A program made the position numbers and the translations under genes. From Pseudobdellovibrionaceae bacterium (GTDB lineage Bacteria; Bdellovibrionota; Bdellovibrionia; Bdellovibrionales; Bdellovibrionaceae): a stretch of 64,000 bases of DNA. Within the stretch, counting starts at the first letter, position 1, and the number at the start of each line of letters is the position of its first letter. Under the pieces are notes generated by a model that saw only the letters and a list, made by a program, of their open reading frames with translations, had not been told where the DNA came from and did no database searches. The DNA is taken from NCBI GenBank assembly GCA_947449255.1, contig CANFQX010000014.1, positions 1 through 64,000 on the forward strand, written 5' to 3'. Of the stretch, positions 55,998 through 63,857 are shown in pieces.

Positions 55998-56972
55998 ATG
56001 AGAATCATCTGGGCCATGGATGCCTTCGAAGACAATAAAGAACTCAATAAAAAACTTGCTGAGACCTTAGCAACTGTGCACGAAAAGACAAACGCACAGA
56101 TCGAGCCCGTCTATCTCCTCCAGGAAAACGAGGTCATCCTTCCGACTTATGAAGCTCCAACATGGGTGACTGATCATTCAAAAACAGCTGAAACATTGTT
56201 TAATGAAATTCTTGAAGACTATAAAATGCCTTTCCTCCAAAAACCTCATGTCATCCCCCATGCATCTCAGTCTCATGCCGGTTCTGCGAGCGTCCTCTCT
56301 GATTATGCAGAACGAACCAAAACTGATCTGATTCTAGTGGGTAGCCATGGACGCAAAGGCTTTCAAAGATTTATTTTAGGCAGTTTTGCAGAAAGCCTTC
56401 TCGTCCAATCAAAAATTCCAATTTTTCTAATTAGTTCTTATTGCACCCAACCAAGCAAAATACAAAACATCCTCTTTCCAACAGAATTTGGCGAGCATTC
56501 AAAAGAAAGCTTTCGCCATGTTGTGAAGTTGGCTCAGTTGTTTCAAGCCTCAATAACACTCCTTCATGCTATTCCTCGACCTATTGAAGGAGTCTTTGAA
56601 ATGCACTCTGTACCAAGAACCTTTAGCTACAAGGGGCAAATGTCCACGCTAGAGCAAATCAGCGAAGATCAAATTGCCGTTGGGAACGCACAAGGTGAAA
56701 GGTGGAAAAACTGGGCAAAGAAGGACGGAGTTTTTTTGAATTATGTTATTGATCCAAGTTTTCAACCACTTGATAAACTGATTCACGACTGCATCGTTTC
56801 AGAAAATATTGGTTTAGTTGTGATGGAAGCCCAAAGCGGCTCCATCAGTGCCACTTTACTGGGGAGTACTTTACGAAACGTCATTCGAACTGCAACTTGC
56901 CCAGTGTATGTCTTACCAAAACACTATTATGACCTTTTTGAAACTCAACCGCCCAAGGAAGCTCATTTTTAA
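55998..56972 (+). CDS. Universal stress protein with two tandem Usp domains
   Basis: A 324-residue tandem Usp protein. The first domain ends with the ATP-binding loop GSHGRKGFQRFILGSFAESLL (G-x2-G-x9-G-S); the second (from about residue 155, KIQNILFPTEFGEHS) ends with MEAQSGSISATLLGSTLRNVI, where the loop is degenerate (no GxHGxxG), so only the first may bind ATP. Such proteins help survival under energy or redox stress. It is convergent with the LuxR gene 20 bases away. Confidence 0.9.
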   Translation: MRIIWAMDAFEDNKELNKKLAETLATVHEKTNAQIEPVYLLQENEVILPTYEAPTWVTDHSKTAETLFNEILEDYKMPFLQKPHVIPHASQSHAGSASVLSDYAERTKTDLILVGSHGRKGFQRFILGSFAESLLVQSKIPIFLISSYCTQPSKIQNILFPTEFGEHSKESFRHVVKLAQLFQASITLLHAIPRPIEGVFEMHSVPRTFSYKGQMSTLEQISEDQIAVGNAQGERWKNWAKKDGVFLNYVIDPSFQPLDKLIHDCIVSENIGLVVMEAQSGSISATLLGSTLRNVIRTATCPVYVLPKHYYDLFETQPPKEAHF

Positions 56973-56992
56973 ATTGAATGCCTCAGAGACAA

Positions 56993-57511
56993 CTAGCTAC
57001 CACGCAGCTGAGAGGGCCGCATTGAAGAGGGCAGTTTTTTATAAGCATTGTTAAGATGGGTTTTTAGAGTTGCCTTTGATATAAATAATTTTTCAGCAAT
57101 TTGATTGTTGGTGAAGCCATTTAAAACCAATTGCATAATTTGTGTTTCACTTTTGGTTAAGCCGCGCTCTAAAAGAAACTTTTCTTGCTTTTCGATTTTA
57201 CCTTGGTTTTCATCCAAAGGATAAATGAAAGTTGAGATTTGAGTCCCATCGTTAAGGATCATTGCATCCACTTTGGAACCATCGATATCTGTATTTTTAA
57301 AAACTTTCATACCTTGAGATATGGCTGAGCACTCTTCAACCTGATGATAAAGATTCATACAGCCTTTATCGCAAACACGCCCCTGTAAATTACCACATAA
57401 GTTTAATGAGATTTGATTTTGAAAAACCACATTTTTTTCTAGGTCTTTAAGGCAAACCCCAATCGATTTATCAATTGAATCTAAATGTTGTTTTTTTTGA
57501 TCTGAGCCCAT
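56993..57511 (-). CDS. LuxR-type regulator with a cysteine-rich PAS-like N-terminus
   Basis: A 172-residue regulator. The C-terminal HTH (118-165: LTKSETQIMQLVLNGFTNNQIAEKLFISKATLKTHL) is of the LuxR/FixJ class. The N-terminal 110 residues are PAS-like and carry five cysteines: C20, C39, C47, C51 and C61, with C47-x3-C51 in GRVCDKGCMNLY. This could hold a metal or Fe-S centre or respond to redox. The start at 57511 has GAGG 5 bases upstream; the longer frame to 57604 is not supported. It is convergent with the Usp gene and divergent from the TetR gene. Confidence 0.8.
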   Translation of the reverse strand: MGSDQKKQHLDSIDKSIGVCLKDLEKNVVFQNQISLNLCGNLQGRVCDKGCMNLYHQVEECSAISQGMKVFKNTDIDGSKVDAMILNDGTQISTFIYPLDENQGKIEKQEKFLLERGLTKSETQIMQLVLNGFTNNQIAEKLFISKATLKTHLNNAYKKLPSSMRPSQLRGS

Positions 57512-57620
57512 GTAAACCTCAAAAAATCTTTTGAAACACTTCTTTTTAAATTGAAGCCACGAATAAAATAAAAGAAATACCCTAACTGTTATGCCACAAA
57601 TCAATCCGAATTAACATCTA

Positions 57621-57640
57621 AAAGAGCTCAAAAGCTCTTT
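57621..57640. promoter_or_regulatory. Perfect inverted repeat between the divergent LuxR and TetR genes
   Basis: AAAGAGCT-caaa-AGCTCTTT is an 8-bp perfect palindrome arm pair, 110 bases from the LuxR start and 123 from the TetR start. There is no T run, so an operator for one of the two regulators is more likely than a terminator. Confidence 0.35.
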
Positions 57641-57762
57641 CAAAAAAACCTTGAGTACTCTCTCCCGATACTTTTGAACGGACCATTGAATCCAGCAGCG
57701 GAGAGCTCGAATATGAATAAGAACGGAATTAACTTATTTTAAACCTCTAAAAGGAGGATCAA

Positions 57763-58404
57763 ATGGGCTCAGCATCCCTATCTCACCCACAACCCCCAAC
57801 ACAAACAGGCCCTGAAAAAAAATATATGCTAAAGACCCCTGTCCAGAAGAGGTCTCGAGAAACTGTGGCCAGTATTGTTGAATCCTGCTCTAGATTATTA
57901 GTTCAGGATCCTTATCACTCTATTACCACTGATAAAATTGCTGAGCTTGCCGGAGTCAGCATCGGGTCCCTCTATCAGTTTTTTGCCAACAAAGAAGCTA
58001 TTGTGGCTGCAGTTATTGATGACCTCCTACAAAAAGATTTGATTTATATTGAACAGAACTTATCGCAACTTCAAGGCGCGGAACTAGATTCAAAAATCAA
58101 GACCTTTGTAGAGATCGGATTCACCCGCTACCATGATAATCGCCCACTGCGTACAGCACTTCAAGGGGTTCAAGGAATGCTTGATTATTGGGAAACACGA
58201 AAAGGATTTTTCGAGCATTATCAACAGGCCGTTCTAAATTACTTGCCGAGTATGGCGGAAAGAGATCGCGAACTCGTTGCTCTCATCCTAGTCAGCTCTT
58301 TTAACAGCATCCTTCAATTGACTCTTTTAGGACCCCAATCTGCTGAAAGGGAGAATGCCGTGAAGAAAGAAGTCTACCTTTTATTCAGTCGCTACCTGCA
58401 ATAG
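57763..58404 (+). CDS. TetR-family transcriptional regulator
   Basis: A 213-residue TetR regulator. The HTH (about residues 28-75) reads TVASIVESCSRLLVQDPYHSITTDKIAELAGVSIGSLYQFFANKEAI, the family signature. The C-terminal ligand domain is helical. AGGAGG lies 5 bases before the ATG. The nitronate-monooxygenase gene follows 95 bases downstream in the same direction and is the obvious target. Confidence 0.92.
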   Translation: MGSASLSHPQPPTQTGPEKKYMLKTPVQKRSRETVASIVESCSRLLVQDPYHSITTDKIAELAGVSIGSLYQFFANKEAIVAAVIDDLLQKDLIYIEQNLSQLQGAELDSKIKTFVEIGFTRYHDNRPLRTALQGVQGMLDYWETRKGFFEHYQQAVLNYLPSMAERDRELVALILVSSFNSILQLTLLGPQSAERENAVKKEVYLLFSRYLQ

Positions 58405-58426
58405 TAAATACTGCTTGCATCCTTGA

Positions 58427-58486
58427 TTCCTCCTCGTATTCTTAGATTGAAATTGGAAAAAATTGGTCTAAGAATTCGAGAAGGAG
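58427..58486 (+). promoter_or_regulatory. Inverted repeat covering the ribosome-binding site of the nitronate-monooxygenase gene
   Basis: 58427-58446 and 58467-58486 pair over 20 positions with 18 matches (one a G-T wobble); the arms contain ATTCTTAGA (58438-58446) and TCTAAGAAT (58467-58475). The outer pairs place AAGGA of the Shine-Dalgarno (58481-58485) opposite TCCT (58428-58431). As RNA it would hide the ribosome-binding site; as DNA it is a wide operator-like palindrome near a TetR gene. The two readings are not exclusive. Confidence 0.5.
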
Positions 58487-58499
58487 CTTCCAAAAAATT

Positions 58500-59498
58500 A
58501 TGCTTAAAAAAATCAACACCTCATTCACAAAAATGATGAATATTGACTTCCCCATAATCGCTGCCCCCATGTTTTTGGTGAGCAACACTGACTTGGTCAC
58601 TCAAGCGAGCGAATGCGGGGGCATTGGCACTTTCCCGGCATTAAACTATCGACCTATTGAAAAATATGCTGAAGCTTTGAAAACCATAAAAAGCCAGACA
58701 AAGAAACCCATTGGCGTGAACATCATCGTCAACAAAAGCAACACTCGCCAAAATCAAGATTTAAAAATTGGCCTTGATGAAGGCGTAGAACTGTTTATCA
58801 CTTCTTTGGGTAGCCCAAAAACAGTTATTGCGGAAGCACATAAAAATGGTGCCAAAGTATTTTGCGATGTGACCAACTTAGAACACGCTAAGAAAGTTCA
58901 AGACATGGGTGCCGATGGAGTCATTGCCGTTGGCTCTGGAGCCGGTGGACATGCTGGACCAATTTCTCCCTTAGTTTTAATTCCGTGGCTCAAAGCAAGT
59001 ATGGATATTCCAATCATTGCCGCTGGAGGAATAGCCCATGGCTCAATGATAGCAGCTTGCTTAGCCTTGGGCGCATCAGGTGTAAGCATCGGAACACGCT
59101 TTATCGCCAGCAAAGAGGCGCAAGTTGATGAAGCCTATAAAAATGCCATTTTGACTTCAACACCAGAAGACATCGTCATGACTACTCGTGTATCTGGCAC
59201 TCCAGCCTCTGTCATAAATACACCCTACGTTCAAAAATTAGGCACTGATTTGCCTTGGGCCTTTAAAATATTGAAAGAGCATAAACTTACAAAAAAATAC
59301 ATGGTTCCATTGATTCATTTAATGGGAATGAACGCCCTAGAGGAAGCAGCAACAAAACCAACTTGGAAAACAGTATGGACTGCTGGCCAATCCGTCGGTT
59401 TGATTGACGATATTTTGAGCGTTAATGAAATTTATAATAAATTATTAACTGAGTATGATGAGGCTGTTAAGAATCTATCTCAGCTTGGTGTAGAATAA
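58500..59498 (+). CDS. Nitronate monooxygenase / FabK-like flavoprotein
   Basis: A 332-residue FMN-dependent TIM barrel. IIAAPMFLVSNTDLVTQASECGGIGTFPALNYR opens it; FCDVTNLEHAKKVQDMGADGVIAVGSGAGGHAG has the family's catalytic-loop His, and IIAAGGIAHGSMIAACLALGASGVSIGTRF binds the FMN phosphate. It could oxidise propionate-3-nitronate or other nitronates, or be an enoyl-ACP reductase of the FabK type; the acyl carrier genes usually near fabK are absent, favouring the former. Shine-Dalgarno AAGGAG is 13 bases from the ATG, a long spacing. Confidence 0.9.
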   Translation: MLKKINTSFTKMMNIDFPIIAAPMFLVSNTDLVTQASECGGIGTFPALNYRPIEKYAEALKTIKSQTKKPIGVNIIVNKSNTRQNQDLKIGLDEGVELFITSLGSPKTVIAEAHKNGAKVFCDVTNLEHAKKVQDMGADGVIAVGSGAGGHAGPISPLVLIPWLKASMDIPIIAAGGIAHGSMIAACLALGASGVSIGTRFIASKEAQVDEAYKNAILTSTPEDIVMTTRVSGTPASVINTPYVQKLGTDLPWAFKILKEHKLTKKYMVPLIHLMGMNALEEAATKPTWKTVWTAGQSVGLIDDILSVNEIYNKLLTEYDEAVKNLSQLGVE

Positions 59499-59506
59499 AA
59501 CGATAA

Positions 59507-59667
59507 CAAACTGGCCCCTTAAATTGTTGATGGCATATCTTTAAACCAGCTGCCCTCGGGTATGACCTAGTCTGGCCATCCTGTGCAGCCTTTCTCAAGC
59601 GCATCGTGCGATTGAGAACTAAGTGCAAAATTAGGTAGTTACATCAACAATTTAAGGGGCCAGTTTG
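59507..59667. repeat. 161-bp structured element bounded by a perfect 26-bp inverted repeat
   Basis: 59507-59532 is the exact reverse complement of 59642-59667. The 109-base interior contains further stems: GCTGC/GCAGC (59549-59553 with 59585-59589) and TTCTCAA-g-CGCA with TGCG-a-TTGAGAA (59592-59618, loop TCG). As RNA it would fold into one long stem with at least two branches. It begins 8 bases after the nitronate-monooxygenase stop. It could be a MITE-like insertion, a stable 3' end, or a small structured RNA. No T run follows, and no clear target-site duplication flanks it. Confidence 0.85.
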
Positions 59668-59694
59668 CATTATTTAAAATAAGCAGCTCAGTGC

Positions 59695-60177
59695 TCAAGA
59701 TTTTATTCTATTTTTCACTGACAAGGTCAACTCATAGGTCATCACTGGATCAATATCACTTTTTGATGGAACAACAGCGTAACCTTTAATTTTCTTTTCT
59801 ATTCGCTCAGTATTGTTTTTTGCTTCTTCGATCAATGAAATAACCTCTGAAACTTCTTCGCAAACAAAATGAACATCGCCATCAGCACGTTTCAAAAAGT
59901 TTGCCTTAAAATCTTTAAAAACAAAGTCAATTTTAAGTTTCCCCTCGTTGATTGCGACAACCGCCGGTGCGGCAACAGAAATCTCAGCACCAACAGCCAA
60001 AGCAGCAAAATACATTGAGTTCAGATGATTTTTTGTTCGATAGCTGAGAGGAATTTTGACGATAAACTTTTCATCTGTCATTTCCACAACCCGTGGCGTA
60101 CAGAATAAAATTAGGGGAACCTTCGCAAGGCCAAACATGTTTAAAAAAGCAGTAACTTTAAAAGTTTTTTTATTCAT
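59695..60177 (-). CDS. DUF4442-type hotdog protein (putative thioesterase)
   Basis: A 160-residue hotdog-fold protein. KIPLSYRTKNHLNSMYFAALAVGAEISVAAPA matches the DUF4442/YiiD-like thioesterase family (N-H-x-x-S/x-Y/M segment). The substrate is unknown. It converges with the nitronate-monooxygenase gene and its 3' element. Confidence 0.8.
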   Translation of the reverse strand: MNKKTFKVTAFLNMFGLAKVPLILFCTPRVVEMTDEKFIVKIPLSYRTKNHLNSMYFAALAVGAEISVAAPAVVAINEGKLKIDFVFKDFKANFLKRADGDVHFVCEEVSEVISLIEEAKNNTERIEKKIKGYAVVPSKSDIDPVMTYELTLSVKNRIKS

Positions 60178-60248
60178 CAGGAAATTCTAAAACTGAAGTT
60201 TCCGAGGAGCTAGGATTTTATTTTCCGTCGGGGTCTAGTTTTATCCAA

Positions 60249-60632
60249 TTAGGCATTTAATCCCAAGCTAAAGCTAAAGATCAGCGCTAAGAGCACAAAA
60301 AAGGCCATCACTGTCATTTTATAATCTCTGCTAACTCCAAACAACACCACAGTAATAAAAACCCGTAGAAGGGGCAAAAGAACCAGCAAAGCTAAACCAA
60401 GAGTAGCAAAAATCATGGCTCTGTCATTCAAAATGATAGCCCATTCAAGCCTCTCTGTCAGAGACGATGCCTCATAATTTTGCAGCGCCCTCACTTCATG
60501 ATCACCATCGATAAGCATCCAAGCCCAGCCAGTAACTAAAAAAAAGCCCGCAGTAATAACACCTATTTTTAAAAAAACTCCAATATAATTCGCAATCTTC
60601 AGCTCTGCTTGTCTTGGACTTACTTTATTCAT
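60249..60632 (-). CDS. DUF1634 membrane protein
   Basis: A 127-residue protein with three hydrophobic segments (IGVITAGFFLVTGWAWML; FATLGLALLVLLPLL; MAFFVLLALIFSFSLGL), matching DUF1634. This family is habitually encoded beside TauE/SafE permeases, as here: its ATG overlaps the stop of the permease gene (ATGA). It is probably an accessory subunit of the permease. Confidence 0.85.
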   Translation of the reverse strand: MNKVSPRQAELKIANYIGVFLKIGVITAGFFLVTGWAWMLIDGDHEVRALQNYEASSLTERLEWAIILNDRAMIFATLGLALLVLLPLLRVFITVVLFGVSRDYKMTVMAFFVLLALIFSFSLGLNA

Positions 60633-61447
60633 TCACTAAAACCCTTACTCATCATCTCAAAAGAAACTATAACAAGTACGATGACAAAAAACTTTCGAAT
60701 GCGACTTGCTGGAATCTTCACCATCACTAGAGATCCAATAAATGCTCCAACAAGTACACCAATGGCGACAGGCGCTGCGATTTCAGGCCTCACGTCACCT
60801 CTCAAAAAAAAGGCACCCACACTGCCTGCGGCTGTCACTCCGATCATAAAAGTTGAGGTTGCCGACGACACCTTTATTGGCAGTTTCATCACTGTATCCA
60901 TAGCCAGTACTTTAAATATTCCACTGCCAATTCCCAATAAGGCCGACAAAATCCCTGCCCCAAACATCAAAAACAATCCTAGTGGTAACTGGGCCACATT
61001 GTAAGGTTTTAGATTTTCATCAACACCTAAATAGACACCAGACAACTGCAGGCTCTCAGACAAAGGATGATTAATTTCAACCTCTTGTGTTTCTCTTTGA
61101 CTGAGCATCATAATGGCAGAAAGCATCAGCAACGCTCCAAAAATTAAATATAGAAAAGAGGACTTTATCGATGCAGAAATTAAAAAACCAATAATAGCAC
61201 CTAATACAGTTCCCGTTTCAAGGACGACTGCCAAACGCAAATTTGTCAGGCCCTCTTTTAAATAACCGATAGCAGCTCCTGATGAGGTCGCCACAACTGA
61301 AATCAAACTGGCCGCGATGGCATAGCGAATATGAACATGAAAAAAGAGTGTCAATGCTGGAACTATAATGAGGCCACCGCCCAACCCCAGCAACGCTCCT
61401 AAAAATCCTGCAAACACAGATATGAAAAGTAAAATCAATTCATCCAT
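60629..61447 (-). CDS. TauE/SafE-family sulfite exporter-like permease
   Basis: A 272-residue permease with about eight membrane helices. The family repeat is visible twice: GFLGALLGLGGGLIIVPALTLFF near the N-terminus and GILSALLGIGSGIFKVLAMDTVM in the second half. Members export sulfite or sulfoacetate or move other organic anions. It is first in a two-gene unit with DUF1634. Confidence 0.92.
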   Translation of the reverse strand: MDELILLFISVFAGFLGALLGLGGGLIIVPALTLFFHVHIRYAIAASLISVVATSSGAAIGYLKEGLTNLRLAVVLETGTVLGAIIGFLISASIKSSFLYLIFGALLMLSAIMMLSQRETQEVEINHPLSESLQLSGVYLGVDENLKPYNVAQLPLGLFLMFGAGILSALLGIGSGIFKVLAMDTVMKLPIKVSSATSTFMIGVTAAGSVGAFFLRGDVRPEIAAPVAIGVLVGAFIGSLVMVKIPASRIRKFFVIVLVIVSFEMMSKGFSE

Positions 61448-61466
61448 TAAGAACTCGCTTCAATTT

Positions 61467-61868
61467 CTATGGTGCAACTTTTTTGCGCAATAATTTATTT
61501 TCTGAAAGATGCTTTTTTGAATCCAAGCGCCTACGGACGGCACTTCGTTTGGGCTTGGTGGCCACTCGTCTTTTGGGAACAAAGAGGGCTTTTTTTAAAA
61601 TAATTTGCAACTTATTGATGCAGGATGATCTATTTTGGTCTTGATCTCTGTGCTCGTCACTTCGAATAAGAATATCCCCATCGTCAGTCAGTTGCCCCGC
61701 AAGGTTTGCTGCCAGCCGTAATTTAACAGCTTCTGAAAATGCCTGAGAGCGTTGAAGATTCCAACGCAGTATCGCTGCTGAGTTGGTGCGATTCACATTT
61801 TGACCACCGGGCCCTCTGGAGCGAGCATAAGTGAATTCTAATTCATGAAATGGTATAATAATATCCAT
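61467..61868 (-). CDS. arfB: Peptidyl-tRNA hydrolase ArfB (YaeJ)
   Basis: A 133-residue release-factor-like protein. The GGQ motif is residues 21-23 in RSRGPGGQNVNRTNSAA; the C-terminus is a basic tail (KKALFVPKRRVATKPKRSAVRRRLDSKK) that in ArfB enters the mRNA channel. It rescues ribosomes stalled on truncated mRNA. It lies just upstream of the TauE gene. Confidence 0.95.
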   Translation of the reverse strand: MDIIIPFHELEFTYARSRGPGGQNVNRTNSAAILRWNLQRSQAFSEAVKLRLAANLAGQLTDDGDILIRSDEHRDQDQNRSSCINKLQIILKKALFVPKRRVATKPKRSAVRRRLDSKKHLSENKLLRKKVAP

Positions 61869-62112
61869 CAGCTTTTCAGTTCTTTCGAAAATTTACATTG
61901 GCCTTCCTCGAACATCCATATTTTCATTGATTAACCTTTTCGAAAAACGAGTTATTCTCTCATACAGTTTGAATCTTATCCCAGAATAAATCTAAGGTAA
62001 AAAAAATATGAGTAACGCCAGCAGCAAAACATCATAATTTTGGCCCAAAATTTCTGTTAAATTTGCGTTAAAGCTGCGATCCAGGTAGAGTAATCCAAAT
62101 GAGGAGTATTAT

Positions 62113-63700
62113 ATGATGTTTGCAATGATCACCACAGCCTTAATTGGAGTCGTCGCTGGTGGCGCTTTTGGCTGGGCCTTGCACAGGTTTCAAAATGCTC
62201 GCACCCTGCGCTTGGCTCAAGAAGATGCCCAAGAAGTTATTGATGAAACAAAACAAGCCATAGAATTTAAGCTGCTTGAAGAAAAAGAGCGCATTCAGGA
62301 AATTGAAGCCGAAATGTGGACCAAGGTTGAACCTGACTTGCTAAAAACAGAAGAATCTATTGAAGATCTTCAAGAAGTTGCCAACGAAAAAAAATTAAAA
62401 GCGGATCAAATTATTCTTGAGGAAAAGAAAAAGCTTCAAGAGCGCGAAGTTGATGTTAAAAATCAGGAACTTTCCCTGAAGTCGCAGGAATCTGTGATCA
62501 CCTCGCTGAAGGAGACGCAAAAATCTCTCAACGCAGAATTCGTCGAGAAACTGACCACAAAACTGAATACTTCAACAGAAAGTGTTAAAGATCAGTTGAA
62601 ATTAGTTTTAGAAGAAGAGGCTCAAAAACGCGCACATCGACTCGCCCAGGAGCACGAGGAAGACACCAAAGAGCACGCCGAGTATCGAGCAAAAAAAAAT
62701 ACTAGCTCTCATCATAGATCGATTTTCTAGACCCTATTGTGCCGAGCGAGGCATTGGTGCTGTTAATTTTCCGGATGTCCAATCTCGAAAGTTCTTTTGT
62801 GATCCTGATGGCAACAACATCAAGGCTGTGCAAGAATTTTGCGGCTGTGACATCATAATTGAAGAGGGCTCTGAAATGGTTGGAGTTGCTGGTTTTGACC
62901 CGGTAAGAAGGGAACTCACTCGCAGAACATTAGAGCGAATCTTCAAGGAAAAAAGAAGCATCACACCTGATTTAATAAAAAGAATCGCTGAGAATCAAAA
63001 GAAAGAACTATTTAAAAGTATCAAGGTCGATGGCGATGCCCTAGCAAAAGAACTTAAACTTGAAAACCTCAATCCTGAAATAAGACAAATGATGGGTTCG
63101 CTCAGATATCGCTATTCTTTCACTCAAAATCAATACTTTCACTGCGGTGAAGTGGGTTGGATAGCGGGATTGCTAGCCGGAGAGTTGGGAATCGATATTA
63201 AAAAGGCTCGTCGCGTTGGAATGCTTCATGACATTGGAAAATCAATGGACCACGTCAAAGAAGGTGGGCACGCCGTTATCGGCGCTGAGTTTATTGCCGA
63301 ACGTGATGAAACTCCAGATGTTGTTCATGCGGTGCGAGCACATCATTTCGACGAACAACCCTCTACAGATCATGCCTTTTTAGTGATTGCTGCCGATGCT
63401 ATCTCGGGGGCTCGCCCAGGCGCTCGGCGCTCTACAATCGAAACCTACAATCAGAAAGTTTCTGAACTGCAAGATATTGCACGAAGCTTCTCTGGAGTAA
63501 CCGATTGTTTTGTCCTCAGCGGTGGAAGAGAATGCCGAGTCATGGTCAATAGCAAAAAAGTCGATGATCTCCACGCCCTGGAATTGGCTAAAAAGATTGC
63601 AGCTCGTATCGAAGAAGAGTGCAATTACCCTGGCCAAATCAAAGTGGTTGTGGTCCGTGAAACTGTCATTGTCGAGCAAACCAGGAAGGAGCTTGCCTAA
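62113..63700 (+). pseudogene. rny: Ribonuclease Y interrupted by a one-base frameshift in an A9 run
   Basis: The first frame (62113-62730) gives the N-terminal membrane helix (TTALIGVVAGGAFGWAL) and about 170 residues of coiled coil up to YRAKK. After A9 at 62691-62699 it runs into non-homologous residues and a stop at 62730. The other frame, read with one A fewer, continues KKILALIIDRFSRPYCAERG, then the KH domain (NNIKAVQEFCGCDIII, GFDPVRRELTRRTLERI) and the HD domain (MLHDIGKSMDH), ending ARIEEECNYPGQIKVVVVRET. Joined, the protein has 528 residues, the normal RNase Y length. GAGGAG precedes the ATG by 6 bases. It starts mRNA decay at the membrane. A downstream GTG at 62828 could start only a fragment. 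Confidence 0.85.
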
Positions 63701-63785
63701 ATTGGAAGCTCTTACTTTGTCACCTTGCATGAGTTGAATTAAATTCAGTTCATAATGAGACTATTTAAAGATTCTTGGATCAACA

Positions 63786-63841
63786 TCATATCAAATAAAA
63801 ACAAGACAGAACATCACACTCTCTGTCTTGAAAATGATATG
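63786..63841. promoter_or_regulatory. Nested inverted repeat upstream of a response regulator gene
   Basis: CAAGACAGA (63802-63810) pairs perfectly with TCTGTCTTG (63822-63830), loop 11 bases; outside it CATATCA (63786-63792) pairs with TGATATG (63835-63841). On the minus strand the inner stem is followed by TTTTTATTT. It lies 17 bases before the next start codon, so it may fold in the leader or act as an operator. Confidence 0.45.
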
Positions 63842-63857
63842 ACCGAAGGAGTTCCAA

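Noticed and set aside
59507-59667. Integron attC (VCR-like) site
   Set aside because: The left side begins ataacaaact, reminiscent of VCRs, but the right end lacks a GTTRRRY core, the arms are perfect with no extrahelical bases, and no integron integrase or cassette array is present.
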